DNA from: Treponema sp.
GTDB taxonomy: Bacteria; Spirochaetota; Spirochaetia; Treponematales; Treponemataceae
Length of the DNA stretch: 64,000 nucleotides
Assembly: GCA_017940255.1 (NCBI GenBank)
Contig: JAGAZB010000056.1
Location: forward strand, 186,001-250,000
Direction: 5' to 3'
Shown one piece after another: positions 26,975-34,995 of this stretch. Positions within the stretch are counted from its first letter, which is position 1. Each line of letters opens with the position of its first letter. The notes beneath the pieces were generated by a model. The model was not told where the DNA came from, did not search any database, and worked only from the letters and a program-made list of their open reading frames with translations. The translations under genes and the position numbers were made by a program.

Positions 26975-27682
26975 ATGGCAAAACTTTTTGTTGTGGGCAC
27001 TCCTATTGGTAATTTAGGAGACATTACATTCCGGGCAGTAGAAACTCTAAAAAACGTGGATTTCATTGCGGCGGAAGATACCAGGCACACTTTGCAGCTT
27101 CTGAATCATTTTGAAATTAAGAAGCCGCTTGTTTCCTGCAGGGCACAGAATGAAAAATTTGCCGCAGACAAAATTGTAAGTCTGCTGAAAGAGGGGCACG
27201 ATGTTGCATACGCCAGTGATGCCGGTACACCAGGGGTTTCAGATCCGGGGGCTGTACTTGTAGATATTGTCCGCGATGCAGGATTTGATGTTGTTCCTAT
27301 TCCAGGGCCAGCAGCCTTCGCAACACTTGTAAGCGTAGCTGGAACTGGTGGAAAAACCCTGATTTTTGAAGGCTTTCTTTCTCCGAAACCAGGAAAAAGA
27401 AGAAGCCGTGTAAAGGAACTGCTTTCTACAGGAAATGCAGTAGTTATTTACGAAAGTCCGTTCAGAATTACTAAACTTCTTGCGGACATTGCCGATATTG
27501 AAAGTAACCGACGAATTGTTGTTGGGCGAGAACTGACAAAGCTGCATGAAGAAATAACAAGCGGTACGGCTGCAGAGCTTTACGCCGATTATTCTTCAAG
27601 ACAATCCATAAAAGGTGAGTTTGCAGTTTTTATTTCTGGTGTAAAAAATATTAAGAATTCTGATGAATCTACCGATAATTAA
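26975..27682 (+). CDS. rsmI: 16S rRNA (cytidine-1402-2'-O)-methyltransferase RsmI
   Basis: 235-residue SAM-dependent methyltransferase of the tetrapyrrole-methylase fold that modifies C1402 of 16S rRNA. The N-terminus VVGTPIGNLGDITFRA is the family signature. AAEDTRHT, YASDAGTPGVSDPG and the PIPGPAA segment follow, as does YESPFR in the second half. It is shorter than the roughly 285-residue E. coli protein, lacking the C-terminal extension. No Shine-Dalgarno precedes the ATG and the promoter predicts leaderless translation. flgM begins 21 nt downstream in the same direction, so the two are probably cotranscribed. Confidence 0.95.
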   Translation: MAKLFVVGTPIGNLGDITFRAVETLKNVDFIAAEDTRHTLQLLNHFEIKKPLVSCRAQNEKFAADKIVSLLKEGHDVAYASDAGTPGVSDPGAVLVDIVRDAGFDVVPIPGPAAFATLVSVAGTGGKTLIFEGFLSPKPGKRRSRVKELLSTGNAVVIYESPFRITKLLADIADIESNRRIVVGRELTKLHEEITSGTAAELYADYSSRQSIKGEFAVFISGVKNIKNSDESTDN

Positions 27683-27703
27683 AGGGTAGAGGGGTAGGAT
27701 GTT

Positions 27704-27991
27704 ATGATGATAAATGGTATTAGCAATGTTACTCAGGTGAACAATGTTCAGAATCTCCGCAAAACTGAAAACACTGCAAAGGTTTCAAGAGATGTTGATT
27801 CTATCAGCGTTTCTGAAGAAGCTAAAGAAATGGCAGAAGCATACTATCTGGAGCAGGTAGCAAAAGAAACTCCAGATGTTCGTGCAGATAAAATTGCAGA
27901 GCTGAAAGAAAAAATCAAAGACCCTAACTACTTAAACAATGCAGTTATCAATTCTGCAGCTGACAAATTCCTTTCAGCAATCGGGCTTTAA
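27704..27991 (+). CDS. flgM: Anti-sigma-28 factor FlgM
   Basis: 95-residue protein with the FlgM layout: a polar, flexible N-terminal half and a C-terminal helical sigma-binding part (DVRADKIAELKEKIKDPNYL, then AADKFLSAIG). FlgM holds the flagellar sigma factor FliA inactive until the hook-basal body is complete. Two ATGs stand in tandem (27704, 27707) after a GAGGGGTAGGA purine tract; either may be used. The gene follows rsmI by 21 nt and is closed by a strong terminator. Its presence agrees with motility and with a sigma-28-like promoter before the chemotaxis receptor at 42477-44579. Confidence 0.88.
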   Translation: MMINGISNVTQVNNVQNLRKTENTAKVSRDVDSISVSEEAKEMAEAYYLEQVAKETPDVRADKIAELKEKIKDPNYLNNAVINSAADKFLSAIGL

Positions 27992-28017
27992 TTTTTAATT
28001 AAACAATGATTCGCTTA

Positions 28018-28053
28018 AAAAAAGACGGAATGTAGAATTCCGTCTTTTTTTTT
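28018..28053 (+). terminator. Intrinsic terminator of rsmI-flgM
   Basis: GACGGAAT (28024-28031), loop GTAGA, ATTCCGTC (28037-28044), flanked by A and T runs that extend the stem. It has T9 on the plus strand. Confidence 0.92.
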
Positions 28054-28088
28054 GTTATTATAGGTAAAAAAGGAGAAGTGAATAAAAA

Positions 28089-29237
28089 ATGGCAGATTTC
28101 GTATTTAGAATTAATCCAAACATCATACTTGGCTCATATACAATCAGTAGACTTGGACAGCAGGTAAAGGAATGGGGAACCCGTTACATGGTTATTCTGG
28201 ATCCTTTTTTGAATGAAGCAAAACTTGCAGAAAAAATATTACAATCATTAATTGACCGAAAAATCGAAAGTTTTGTTTTTGCAGAAATTGCCGAAGGAAA
28301 TACAAGCAGAGTTATTGAGCGCGCTGTAAAGCTTGCACGCGAAGGTCATATCCACGGAATTATTGCAGTGGGCGGTGCAAAAGCCATACATATAGGCCGC
28401 GCCGTTTCTGCCCTTTATTATGAAACTCATGACATTTACACATTTGTTGATGGAGCAGTTCCAACAACAGCATCAATTCCATGTATCTGCATTCCTACAA
28501 CATTCCGCTGTACACATTGTTTTACTCCAGTAATTCCGGTTACAGACTCACGCAGTAATCAGCTTAAAATAATGAAAGTTCAGAATTCAGTTTGTAAATT
28601 AGTTTTAATCGACCCAAATCTGATGCTTTCCCTTACAGAAAATCAGAGAGCTACACTTTCGTTGGAATTAATTGGACTAGCAACAGAGGCTTACCTTTCT
28701 CAGCGTGCAAATTTCTTTAGTGACATGTTTGTAGAAAAAGGACTGGAAATTCTTTCATACGCTTTAGACGGTTCACCTTCCCTGGAAATTTCCACTCCAG
28801 AAGAAGTTCTCCTCTCCCAAGCCGGAGTTATGATTTCACTCGCAACAGCATCTGCTTCACTTGGTTTGGGCAGCCTGATTTCCATGGGAATATATGCACG
28901 TTATCACAAAAGCAAGTCGCTTGTGTCTTCAATTCTGCTTCCTTACGCGCTGGAAGACGCCGCAAACTACAAAGCTTCAAGACTAGATAAAATTGCTCAC
29001 CTTTTACGCACCTGTCCAGATGACATTAACGGAGATGAAGCCGTAAAATCTCTAATCGAATATGTTCGCCAGAAAATCGCAAAGTATAATCTTCCAACCC
29101 GATTAAAAGACTTGAACCTTACAGTAGAAAATCTTTCGCTCGCAATAGAAGATGTAGGCTCTGTTGATATTATGAATGAATTACCACGCAGCATGACAAC
29201 TGATGACCTCTTCAGCTTTATAAAAATTGCATTCTAA
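28089..29237 (+). CDS. Degenerate iron-alcohol/glycerol dehydrogenase homologue
   Basis: 382-residue protein with the two-domain layout of the iron-dependent alcohol/glycerol dehydrogenase superfamily. The key motifs are changed. The GGGSxxD dinucleotide loop reads GGAKAIH (95-101). The PTT-GTGSE segment reads PTTFRCTHC (136-144). The metal-binding GMDALTHAIEAY block reads SLELIGLATEAY (191-202), replacing Asp by Glu and His by Leu. The next ligand-bearing segment has no His, and only His273 of the later motif is clearly kept. Four cysteines (132, 134, 141, 144) form a C-x-C-x6-C-x2-C cluster absent from the family pattern. An AGGAG lies 13 nt before the ATG, unusually far. I infer a repurposed protein rather than an ordinary dehydrogenase. 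Confidence 0.7.
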   Translation: MADFVFRINPNIILGSYTISRLGQQVKEWGTRYMVILDPFLNEAKLAEKILQSLIDRKIESFVFAEIAEGNTSRVIERAVKLAREGHIHGIIAVGGAKAIHIGRAVSALYYETHDIYTFVDGAVPTTASIPCICIPTTFRCTHCFTPVIPVTDSRSNQLKIMKVQNSVCKLVLIDPNLMLSLTENQRATLSLELIGLATEAYLSQRANFFSDMFVEKGLEILSYALDGSPSLEISTPEEVLLSQAGVMISLATASASLGLGSLISMGIYARYHKSKSLVSSILLPYALEDAANYKASRLDKIAHLLRTCPDDINGDEAVKSLIEYVRQKIAKYNLPTRLKDLNLTVENLSLAIEDVGSVDIMNELPRSMTTDDLFSFIKIAF

Positions 29238-29288
29238 AAATGGAGAATAAGGCGGCCTGTAAAACACCGACCGCCCGCAAACTTACAC

Positions 29289-30131
29289 ATGATTGAACCA
29301 GGAAAATTATTCCAGCTTGAGGGTGGCCAAAAAAGACGAAAACTTGCTCTTACTTACGGAGCTCTTGAACGTGATATTCAGGGAATTGCAGAAAAAGGAA
29401 CTGAGTATTCCTTCACCAATATGCCACGTTCAGAATATATTAAGCAGATAACCCGCATTTTGCTAAAAGACCCAAAACTACCGGAATCTGCCGCAGCGGA
29501 ACTGAAAGTTCTTATGAGCCGCGAACCTTTTGAACTTCAGGATGAATTAAGACTTTGCAACTGCGCAAGAAATCATCTTCTTAAAATAATAGGAACATTT
29601 CCTGCTGAATGGGACCTGGTTATTGCTCCTCATAATTCCACAGATGAAAACGGACTCGTGCGAAAACGAGATTTTTTTCCGGGTGTATGCGTTTATGCAG
29701 AAGATATCCGCTCTCCTTTTAACATCGGCTCTATTTTCCGCACGGCCGAAGCTATGGGAGCTGAAAAAGTGCTAATTTCACTGCACTGTATAGATCCTAC
29801 ACAACCGCGCGCTATCCGCTCGGGAATGGGCTGCATTGAAACTATGGGATGGGAGCAGCTTTCTTTGGAGGAGATTCGAAGTAAGGAAGAATACAAAGAC
29901 CTTCCTGTCTTTGCCTTAGAAACAGGCGGCACCGATATAAATGATTTTGTTTTTCCGGAAAAAGGAATATGCATTATTGGTTCCGAAGAACTAGGAGTGA
30001 GCCCGGAAGCCTTGCACTGTGCCGACTACGGCCGTGTAACCATCCCAATGAAAGGGCTAAAAGCTTCACTTAATGTTGGGGTTGCATTTGGAATTTTAAT
30101 GCAAAAATGGATTGAAAGTATAAGTAATTAG
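29289..30131 (+). CDS. TrmH/SpoU-family RNA 2'-O-methyltransferase
   Basis: 280-residue SPOUT methyltransferase. The three family motifs are present: NIGSIFRTAEAMGAEKVL with Asn145 and Arg151, then IIGSEELGVSP at about 229-240, and VTIPMKGLKASLNVGVAFGI near 250-270. These form the knotted SAM site and dimer interface. The N-terminal 130 residues are an extra helical domain, probably for RNA binding, unlike the short L30-like domain of RlmB. The target (tRNA or 23S rRNA ribose) cannot be assigned. It lies 51 nt after the ADH-like gene and may be cotranscribed. No clear Shine-Dalgarno precedes the ATG. Confidence 0.85.
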   Translation: MIEPGKLFQLEGGQKRRKLALTYGALERDIQGIAEKGTEYSFTNMPRSEYIKQITRILLKDPKLPESAAAELKVLMSREPFELQDELRLCNCARNHLLKIIGTFPAEWDLVIAPHNSTDENGLVRKRDFFPGVCVYAEDIRSPFNIGSIFRTAEAMGAEKVLISLHCIDPTQPRAIRSGMGCIETMGWEQLSLEEIRSKEEYKDLPVFALETGGTDINDFVFPEKGICIIGSEELGVSPEALHCADYGRVTIPMKGLKASLNVGVAFGILMQKWIESISN

Positions 30132-30151
30132 GCCAAAAACAGCGGTTAAAA

Positions 30152-31654
30152 TTAATCATTATCCAAAGAAGTCTTCATCTTTGTAATCATTGTTTTAAAC
30201 ATTTTTTCATCAAGAATGCCATACTTTTTTAGAATCTTTCTATCTATCTGGTAGAAATCTGCAATTTTTTCATCATAATACTGCATCATTTCTGACATAT
30301 AGAGCACATCTACTGCAAACATAAAACGCTCAGGGAGCTTTCCTCTTCTAGAATTCCAGCAGGAAATAATATATGTTGCAAATGCAGGCATCTGCGATTT
30401 CTTTGCATAAATTCGCTTAATGTAATTTGCAGTATTTCCAAAGTTAAAGACATCCATTATCTTTTTCCAGTCTTCTTCATACTGCTGGGAAAGTTCTTCC
30501 ATATAACTGCGCTGCTCTTCTGTTTGAGTTTCTATAAGCGCAAAACCGATACTGTTAAAAAGACCCAGCGCATACATAACATCAGCATTCAGTTCATCTG
30601 CCATGTTCATTTCTTCCTGATAATTTTTGAACATATTATAAGCAAAATATGCTGTACGCTGTGCATGGAATACCATATTTTCCAGAACTGGTGAATTTTC
30701 AACTATGCGAATTGAAGGGTTACTGTCGGAATAAATGTAACGAAGTTCATCATCAGAAAGAAGAGAAAGACACTTTTTAATTCCCACAGCAGAAGAATCT
30801 TTTTCAAGGGCATATTTCTGCGCAAGAAGGGCAAGTCCTATATCTTCGCGAATAGCCTGCTTGATTGCCTGCCTTTCCAATGTTGGACTGGCAACAAGAG
30901 CATTTATAATTTCAAAATGATTTTTTACAACAGGAATCTGATCAATCATGTAGGAAAGTTCATAAGACATGATTTCTACAGCCGCAAAAATATTACCGTT
31001 TCCTGGCAATATAATTCGGGTAACAGTTTCTTCATCCTCAGTAAATACCTGATAATTTTCTTTTGAAAGTCCAACTTTCTGGAGCATGAGAATTACAATT
31101 ATAATTCCAAGTCCTGCACCTTCAGTCTGATCGAGCACAGTTCCTAAAACTTCTTCCATGCTCTTATACTGCTGAACACTATCAAGCTTATCTTTAATTC
31201 GAACCTTTTCACTATCTGTAAGAAGGCTGTTATTTCTTATCTCAATAAAAATTTTATCTTCTTTTAGCTGAAGGACAATCTTTACGTACAGACCAGCCCT
31301 TCGCTGCATTTCAAGATAGTAGTTTATATTATCAAAGGTCTCGTCACGGAAGTCTTTCATTCCTTCTTCATAATCTTTTGGATTATTTATATCCAGACCT
31401 TTTTCTTCAAAGTAAACACGTTTTGTATTTGCCTTCTTAGCATTTGTAAGAAGTTCTCCAAGACAAAAAGAAAGCGCATCTCTAAGGTGTTCCTGATGAC
31501 ATTCATCTAAAAACAATTCAAGAACCCTTTGGATGTAAACTTCCATGTTGCGAGGAATTGTATATGAAGTAATTTCAATAGGCATCTGAAGGCGGATTGC
31601 GTTTTTTATCTTTTCCCGATCAACTTCTAGCCGCTCTTCAATTTCATTCATCAT
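30152..31654 (-). CDS. Regulatory protein: GHKL-type ATPase domain plus HDOD-like domain
   Basis: 500-residue cytoplasmic protein. The first half resembles a histidine-kinase-like ATPase, with an N-box-like LGELLTNAKKAN (Asn71) and a G-box-like TEGAGLGIIIVILML near 183-197. It has no phosphoacceptor histidine box. The second half, from about residue 240, resembles an HDOD signalling domain: a segment like IPVVKNHFEIINALVASPTL, helices, then ALGLFNSIGFALIE. HDOD domains recur in bacterial signalling and usually lack the metal ligands of true HD phosphodiesterases, as here. No transmembrane segment is present. A TTTACT-N17-TAAAAT promoter ends 8 nt before the ATG. It is divergent from the lipid-kinase-like gene. 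The function is unassigned. Confidence 0.65.
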   Translation of the reverse strand: MMNEIEERLEVDREKIKNAIRLQMPIEITSYTIPRNMEVYIQRVLELFLDECHQEHLRDALSFCLGELLTNAKKANTKRVYFEEKGLDINNPKDYEEGMKDFRDETFDNINYYLEMQRRAGLYVKIVLQLKEDKIFIEIRNNSLLTDSEKVRIKDKLDSVQQYKSMEEVLGTVLDQTEGAGLGIIIVILMLQKVGLSKENYQVFTEDEETVTRIILPGNGNIFAAVEIMSYELSYMIDQIPVVKNHFEIINALVASPTLERQAIKQAIREDIGLALLAQKYALEKDSSAVGIKKCLSLLSDDELRYIYSDSNPSIRIVENSPVLENMVFHAQRTAYFAYNMFKNYQEEMNMADELNADVMYALGLFNSIGFALIETQTEEQRSYMEELSQQYEEDWKKIMDVFNFGNTANYIKRIYAKKSQMPAFATYIISCWNSRRGKLPERFMFAVDVLYMSEMMQYYDEKIADFYQIDRKILKKYGILDEKMFKTMITKMKTSLDND

Positions 31655-31662
31655 ATTCTTAT

Positions 31663-31691
31663 ATTTTAGACTAACTTTCTCAAAAAGTAAA
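31663..31691 (-). promoter_or_regulatory. Promoter of the ATPase/HDOD-like gene
   Basis: Minus strand: TTTACT (31686-31691), 17-nt spacer and TAAAAT (31663-31668), with 8 nt to the ATG at 31654 and no Shine-Dalgarno. Confidence 0.5.
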
Positions 31692-31714
31692 AGAATTTTT
31701 ATAAAAGATTTTTA

Positions 31715-31744
31715 TTGACAGGCATTTTTATTTTTCCTTATTAT
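31715..31744 (+). promoter_or_regulatory. Promoter of the lipid-kinase-like gene, predicted leaderless
   Basis: Perfect TTGACA (31715-31720), 18-nt spacer and TATTAT (31739-31744), then 6 nt to the ATG at 31751. A TTG start at 31715 would lie inside the -35 box, so it is unlikely. Confidence 0.65.
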
Positions 31745-31750
31745 GAATTA

Positions 31751-32713
31751 ATGAACAAATTTTTAACACCCGATGACGTTGCCAAATGTATTTCTGCCCT
31801 AATCGCAAGAAACAAACTTTGGGCAAAAAAGAAAGTACATATAAGCTTTATTGTAAATAAAACTGCAGGCTGCTTTACTAACAAGAAAAAGTCTGAACAA
31901 TACGCAAAACTTTTTGACGCAAAACTTAATTCTTTAGCTAGCGAACCGGAATGTACATCTCAAATTTCATACAAAATTCTTTCTACCCAGTACCAGGGAC
32001 ATGCCAGAGAACTCACAGTCGGAGTAATTGCTGAGCATATCGCACTGGAAGATAAAAACAGCGAAACAGTTCTGGTTACCTGTGGCGGCGACGGAACCTG
32101 CCTTGAAGTTCAGGAAACTCTTTACAAAGAATCTCAGGTAGATATAAAGAAGAAAGAAACGATTTTAAACAATATTACTCTTTTAAGACTTCCGCTGGGA
32201 ACCGGAAATGACGGCACAGACGGTCATTCTATTCAGGAATGTTTTGATTTGTTACAAAGTCAGCTGGTTTATAAAAACATTCCTGCTATAAAAGTCTATC
32301 CTGAAAATACGCCGTCAGATTTAGAATTAGCTGAATCAGAAAAAAAAGTAGCTAAAATTCCGGCTAAATACGGGGACCCAAATTACAAATTTCCATGGTT
32401 TGGATTTAATATCGTTAGTATCGGGCTGGATGCTTATGTAGTTTACCTTTCAAATGTGATGAAGAGAATTCTTCCCGGTGAATTTTACCACATAGCAGTT
32501 CCAATAAGTGCTTTAAGATTTAACAAGGATTTTAAGCCAGGTCTGGCAAAAATTGAGTTTTATGATCAGAACGATGATAGATTTGATGATGTAAGCGGAG
32601 GAATTACACTCTTTGCTTTTGGTGCCAGCGGTAACCGCGTTTATGGCGGCGGTCAGAAAGTTCTTCCTGATGAAAACAATATCTGCTATACGCCAAAGAT
32701 GAACATTTTTTAA
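31751..32713 (+). CDS. Diacylglycerol/sphingosine-kinase-like protein, cut short by a frameshift
   Basis: 320 residues from the ATG at 31751, the predicted transcription start. The catalytic domain of the DAGK/YegS/LCB5 family is recognisable: SFIVNKTAG, the nucleotide-binding CGGDGT at 111-116, and LPLGTGND near 147-154. These enzymes phosphorylate lipid alcohols or related substrates with ATP. The frame stops at TAA (32711-32713) just after a T6 run, inside the C-terminal beta-sandwich. The missing end is encoded in another frame up to 32921. Sequencing error, recent mutation or programmed +1 frameshift (TTT-TAA context) are all possible. The gene is divergent from the ATPase/HDOD gene and converges on pheS. 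Confidence 0.75.
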   Translation: MNKFLTPDDVAKCISALIARNKLWAKKKVHISFIVNKTAGCFTNKKKSEQYAKLFDAKLNSLASEPECTSQISYKILSTQYQGHARELTVGVIAEHIALEDKNSETVLVTCGGDGTCLEVQETLYKESQVDIKKKETILNNITLLRLPLGTGNDGTDGHSIQECFDLLQSQLVYKNIPAIKVYPENTPSDLELAESEKKVAKIPAKYGDPNYKFPWFGFNIVSIGLDAYVVYLSNVMKRILPGEFYHIAVPISALRFNKDFKPGLAKIEFYDQNDDRFDDVSGGITLFAFGASGNRVYGGGQKVLPDENNICYTPKMNIF

Positions 32714-32921
32714 AATCATAAAAGAAAGTAAAGGTTATTCAAAAGGACTACATTTTAAAGCTGGACTTTCTCAGGCATTTTCTGCAAATAAGGTTCGTAT
32801 TTCTTATGATATGCCAATTTTACTGCAGTGCGATGGTGAAGTGGCTATGCTTAGTCCGGCGCACTTTCCACTCATAATAGAAAAAACAGCACCCTGCGTA
32901 AGGGTGCTGTGTAAAGTCTAG
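32712..32921 (+). pseudogene. Out-of-frame C-terminal part of the lipid-kinase-like gene
   Basis: Skipping one T of the run at 32706-32711 continues the protein for 69 codons (IKESKGYSKGLHFKAGLSQA, later LLQCDGEVAML). The DGE triplet followed by a short hydrophobic tail is the usual end of the DAGK-like C-terminal domain. Its TAG (32919-32921) overlaps the pheS stop on the other strand, and the last codons run through the pheS terminator. Confidence 0.75.
32881..32910 (-). terminator. Intrinsic terminator of pheS
   Basis: Perfect 10-bp inverted repeat ACAGCACCCT / AGGGTGCTGT with a 5-nt loop, and T6 on the minus strand, 8 nt after the pheS stop. Confidence 0.88.
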
Positions 32922-34474
32922 AACTTTGCTTTTCTTAAACGAACTTTCTCAATATCCTCGCAGAAGAGTTCGCGCAAATCATTAAGGCCTAGTGCCATAA
33001 GGGCCATGCGGTCAATACCGATACCCCAGGCAAGAACAGGACAATCAAGCCCCATAGCCTTTGTAACTTCCGGACGGAAGATACCAGAACCACCAAGCTC
33101 AAACCAGCCCAAAACAGGGTGTTTGATATGAACTTCAATAGAAGGTTCTGTAAATGGGAAGTAACCTGGAACGTATTTTACTTCTTCTGCTCCGGCAATT
33201 TCTGTTGCGAACATCTTAAGCATACCAAGAAGGTCGCGGAGTGTTACATCATTTCCAGCGATAATACCTTCTGTCTGATAGAAGTCTGAAAGGTGAGTTG
33301 CATCTACCTTATCGTAGCGGAAGCAACGGGCAATACCAAAGTATTTACCAGGAACCTCTGCCTTGTGCAGCTGATGTGCAGAAAGAACTGTACCCTGTGA
33401 ACGCAAAATCAAGCGGCGTGTGAACTCGTTATCAAAAGTGTAGTTCCAACCACGGCTACCAGTGTTTCCACCAGTTTCGTGAGCAGCTTTTACATTGCTC
33501 AAATATGGTTCTTCAATAAATTTTGCATGAGTAGGATTTTTAATGCGGTATACATCGTGAATATCGCGGGCAGCGTGGAACTGTGGCATAAAGAGAGCAT
33601 CACCGTTCCAGAATTCAGTTTCTACAAGCGGACCATCAAACTCCTGAAAACCAAGAGAACAAAGCTTATCTTTTACGCTTTCCAAGAACTGAACATAAGG
33701 ATTTGTGCGGCCAGGTATAATGCGTGCAGGTGGAATAGCAATGTTGTAACCACGGAATGTTCCGTTTTTCCAGTCACCAGTTGCAAGCATTTTTGGTGTG
33801 ATTTCACCAATTTCGTTACCTGTAACGCCGGCATTTTTAAGTGCATCGCGAACCTTTTCAAAGCCATCTGCAAGTTTATAGAATACAGTTTCGCGTTCAA
33901 TCATCTTAAAAGGAGAATCTGCAGCACCGCGTTTCTTTGCAAGACCTTCCATTGCAGAAACTTCAGCAGGTGACAGGTCATCTTTATTAAGAAGTCCACT
34001 CTGTGCAGAACAAGCCTTTTTTACAAGTTCCATAGTAGCCTTAATGCGTTCTGGAAGGGCAGCACCAGTGTATTCAACCTTCTTTTCTGCATTCATTTTA
34101 AGAACGCCGTCTTTTACAAGAGGACCAAAGGCAGAACCTACATCCTTCTGTTCAAGGCCAATTCCAGCTGCAATTTCCGGCATTGTGTGAGCACCCTTAT
34201 CTTTAAGGAAGTTTACCATGCGCTCTTCTACAGTACCTGTTTTTGCAAGGGCTCGTCCCATGTCTGTAATTTCAAAAAAAGTATGTGGTGTACGTCTGAT
34301 TTCTTTTAACAGCGATTTTCCAGAAAGCCATGAGAAAGCCTGATTTGCATGACCTTCCTTATATGCAAGTTCCTTCTGAAGTTTTTCTGAAGTGAGTTCG
34401 TCATCTTTTGAATACTTTAATAAAACCTTGATTTCTAGAGGGTGAAGATTTTTAATAATGTTTTTTGCGTCCAT
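32918..34474 (-). CDS. pheS: Phenylalanyl-tRNA synthetase alpha subunit, archaeal/eukaryal type
   Basis: 518-residue catalytic subunit that charges tRNA-Phe. The N-terminal 160 residues contain winged-helix-like segments (LHPLEIKVLLKY, RMVNFLKDKGAHTMPEIA), as in archaeal and eukaryal PheS; bacterial PheS has a coiled coil and is about 340 residues. The class II motifs are clear: LRSQGTVLSAHQLH, GIARCFRYDKVDATHLSDFYQ and GIGIDRMALM. Spirochete PheRS of this type is known from Borrelia and Treponema. pheT lies 22 kb away on the other strand. The promoter region contains a palindromic repeat (34496-34519) that overlaps the likely -35 box. Confidence 0.96.
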   Translation of the reverse strand: MDAKNIIKNLHPLEIKVLLKYSKDDELTSEKLQKELAYKEGHANQAFSWLSGKSLLKEIRRTPHTFFEITDMGRALAKTGTVEERMVNFLKDKGAHTMPEIAAGIGLEQKDVGSAFGPLVKDGVLKMNAEKKVEYTGAALPERIKATMELVKKACSAQSGLLNKDDLSPAEVSAMEGLAKKRGAADSPFKMIERETVFYKLADGFEKVRDALKNAGVTGNEIGEITPKMLATGDWKNGTFRGYNIAIPPARIIPGRTNPYVQFLESVKDKLCSLGFQEFDGPLVETEFWNGDALFMPQFHAARDIHDVYRIKNPTHAKFIEEPYLSNVKAAHETGGNTGSRGWNYTFDNEFTRRLILRSQGTVLSAHQLHKAEVPGKYFGIARCFRYDKVDATHLSDFYQTEGIIAGNDVTLRDLLGMLKMFATEIAGAEEVKYVPGYFPFTEPSIEVHIKHPVLGWFELGGSGIFRPEVTKAMGLDCPVLAWGIGIDRMALMALGLNDLRELFCEDIEKVRLRKAKF

Positions 34475-34485
34475 TTTGTAAATCC

Positions 34486-34514
34486 TGTATAATGCGTGGT
34501 TTCGACAAGCTCAA
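34486..34514 (-). promoter_or_regulatory. Candidate pheS promoter using a palindromic repeat for its -35 box
   Basis: Minus strand: TTGAGC (34509-34514) inside the repeat, 17-nt spacer, TATACA (34486-34491), then 11 nt to the pheS ATG. The upstream operon terminator is only about 10 nt beyond the repeat, so the promoter must lie here. Confidence 0.5.
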
Positions 34515-34519
34515 CCACC
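34496..34519. repeat. Palindromic repeat, family 1, in the pheS promoter
   Basis: GTGGTTTCGACAAGCTCAAC followed by CACC: arms GTGGTT/AACCAC around TCGACAAGCTC. It differs by a C-to-T change (CTTGTCGAA for CCTGTCGAA) from the copies inside pheT. Confidence 0.85.
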
Positions 34520-34523
34520 GCCT

Positions 34524-34556
34524 TAAAAAAATAAAGCCGTCAGAAAACTGACGGCT
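34524..34556 (-). terminator. Terminator of the GGDEF-rhomboid gene run
   Basis: Minus strand: AGCCGTCAG / CTGACGGCT with a 4-nt loop (34535-34556), then TTTATTTTTTT. It ends the minus-strand run that begins near 40141. Confidence 0.9.
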
Positions 34557-34593
34557 AATAGTTTACAATATTTTACATAAAAATTGAATAGGT

Positions 34594-34986
34594 TTAGCGC
34601 TCTAATTTTATATAAGCAGACCACTGAGCCTTGCGCTGTCCGCGATCATCTTTCCAGTATTTCTGAGATTCTGGTTTAAGATAGCGGTAACGAGAATATT
34701 TTCTATCCTTCATAAAATCTTCTACACAAGCAATTACTGTATTCATTGCTTCTCCGCGATCATATGAAACATAAAGTGTATCATAATAGATGCGGATTTC
34801 GTCATACATAGGCATATATTCAATTTTAACAGAAGCATATTTATCTGTACAATGCTGGTTTTCTGGAACAACAACTTCCATAGAAACCTTATCTTCTTCA
34901 TAAGTTAAATCATCTTCAACAGGCGCTGCAATAAGTACCGAAGAAACTATAAATATAAATGAAAGCAATGCAAAAATCTTTTTCAT
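34594..34986 (-). CDS. Small exported protein of unknown function
   Basis: 130 residues with a good signal peptide (MKKIFALLSFIFIVSSVLIA, then A-P) and no lipobox. The mature part is acidic at first, then rich in Tyr, Arg and Lys (KDRKYSRYRYLKPESQKYWK). I do not recognise a family. AGGAG precedes the start by 7 nt. It lies 10 nt after another exported unknown and is the last gene of the run, so it may act with that protein at the cell envelope. Confidence 0.75.
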   Translation of the reverse strand: MKKIFALLSFIFIVSSVLIAAPVEDDLTYEEDKVSMEVVVPENQHCTDKYASVKIEYMPMYDEIRIYYDTLYVSYDRGEAMNTVIACVEDFMKDRKYSRYRYLKPESQKYWKDDRGQRKAQWSAYIKLER

Positions 34987-34995
34987 ATAAAACTC

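Noticed and set aside
31715..31750. TTG start at 31715 for the lipid-kinase-like gene
   Set aside because: The TTG is part of a perfect TTGACA -35 box and the added residues are not family-like. The ATG at 31751 fits the predicted transcription start.
33479..33973. A 164-codon plus-strand frame inside pheS
   Set aside because: Antisense to conserved PheS; no support.
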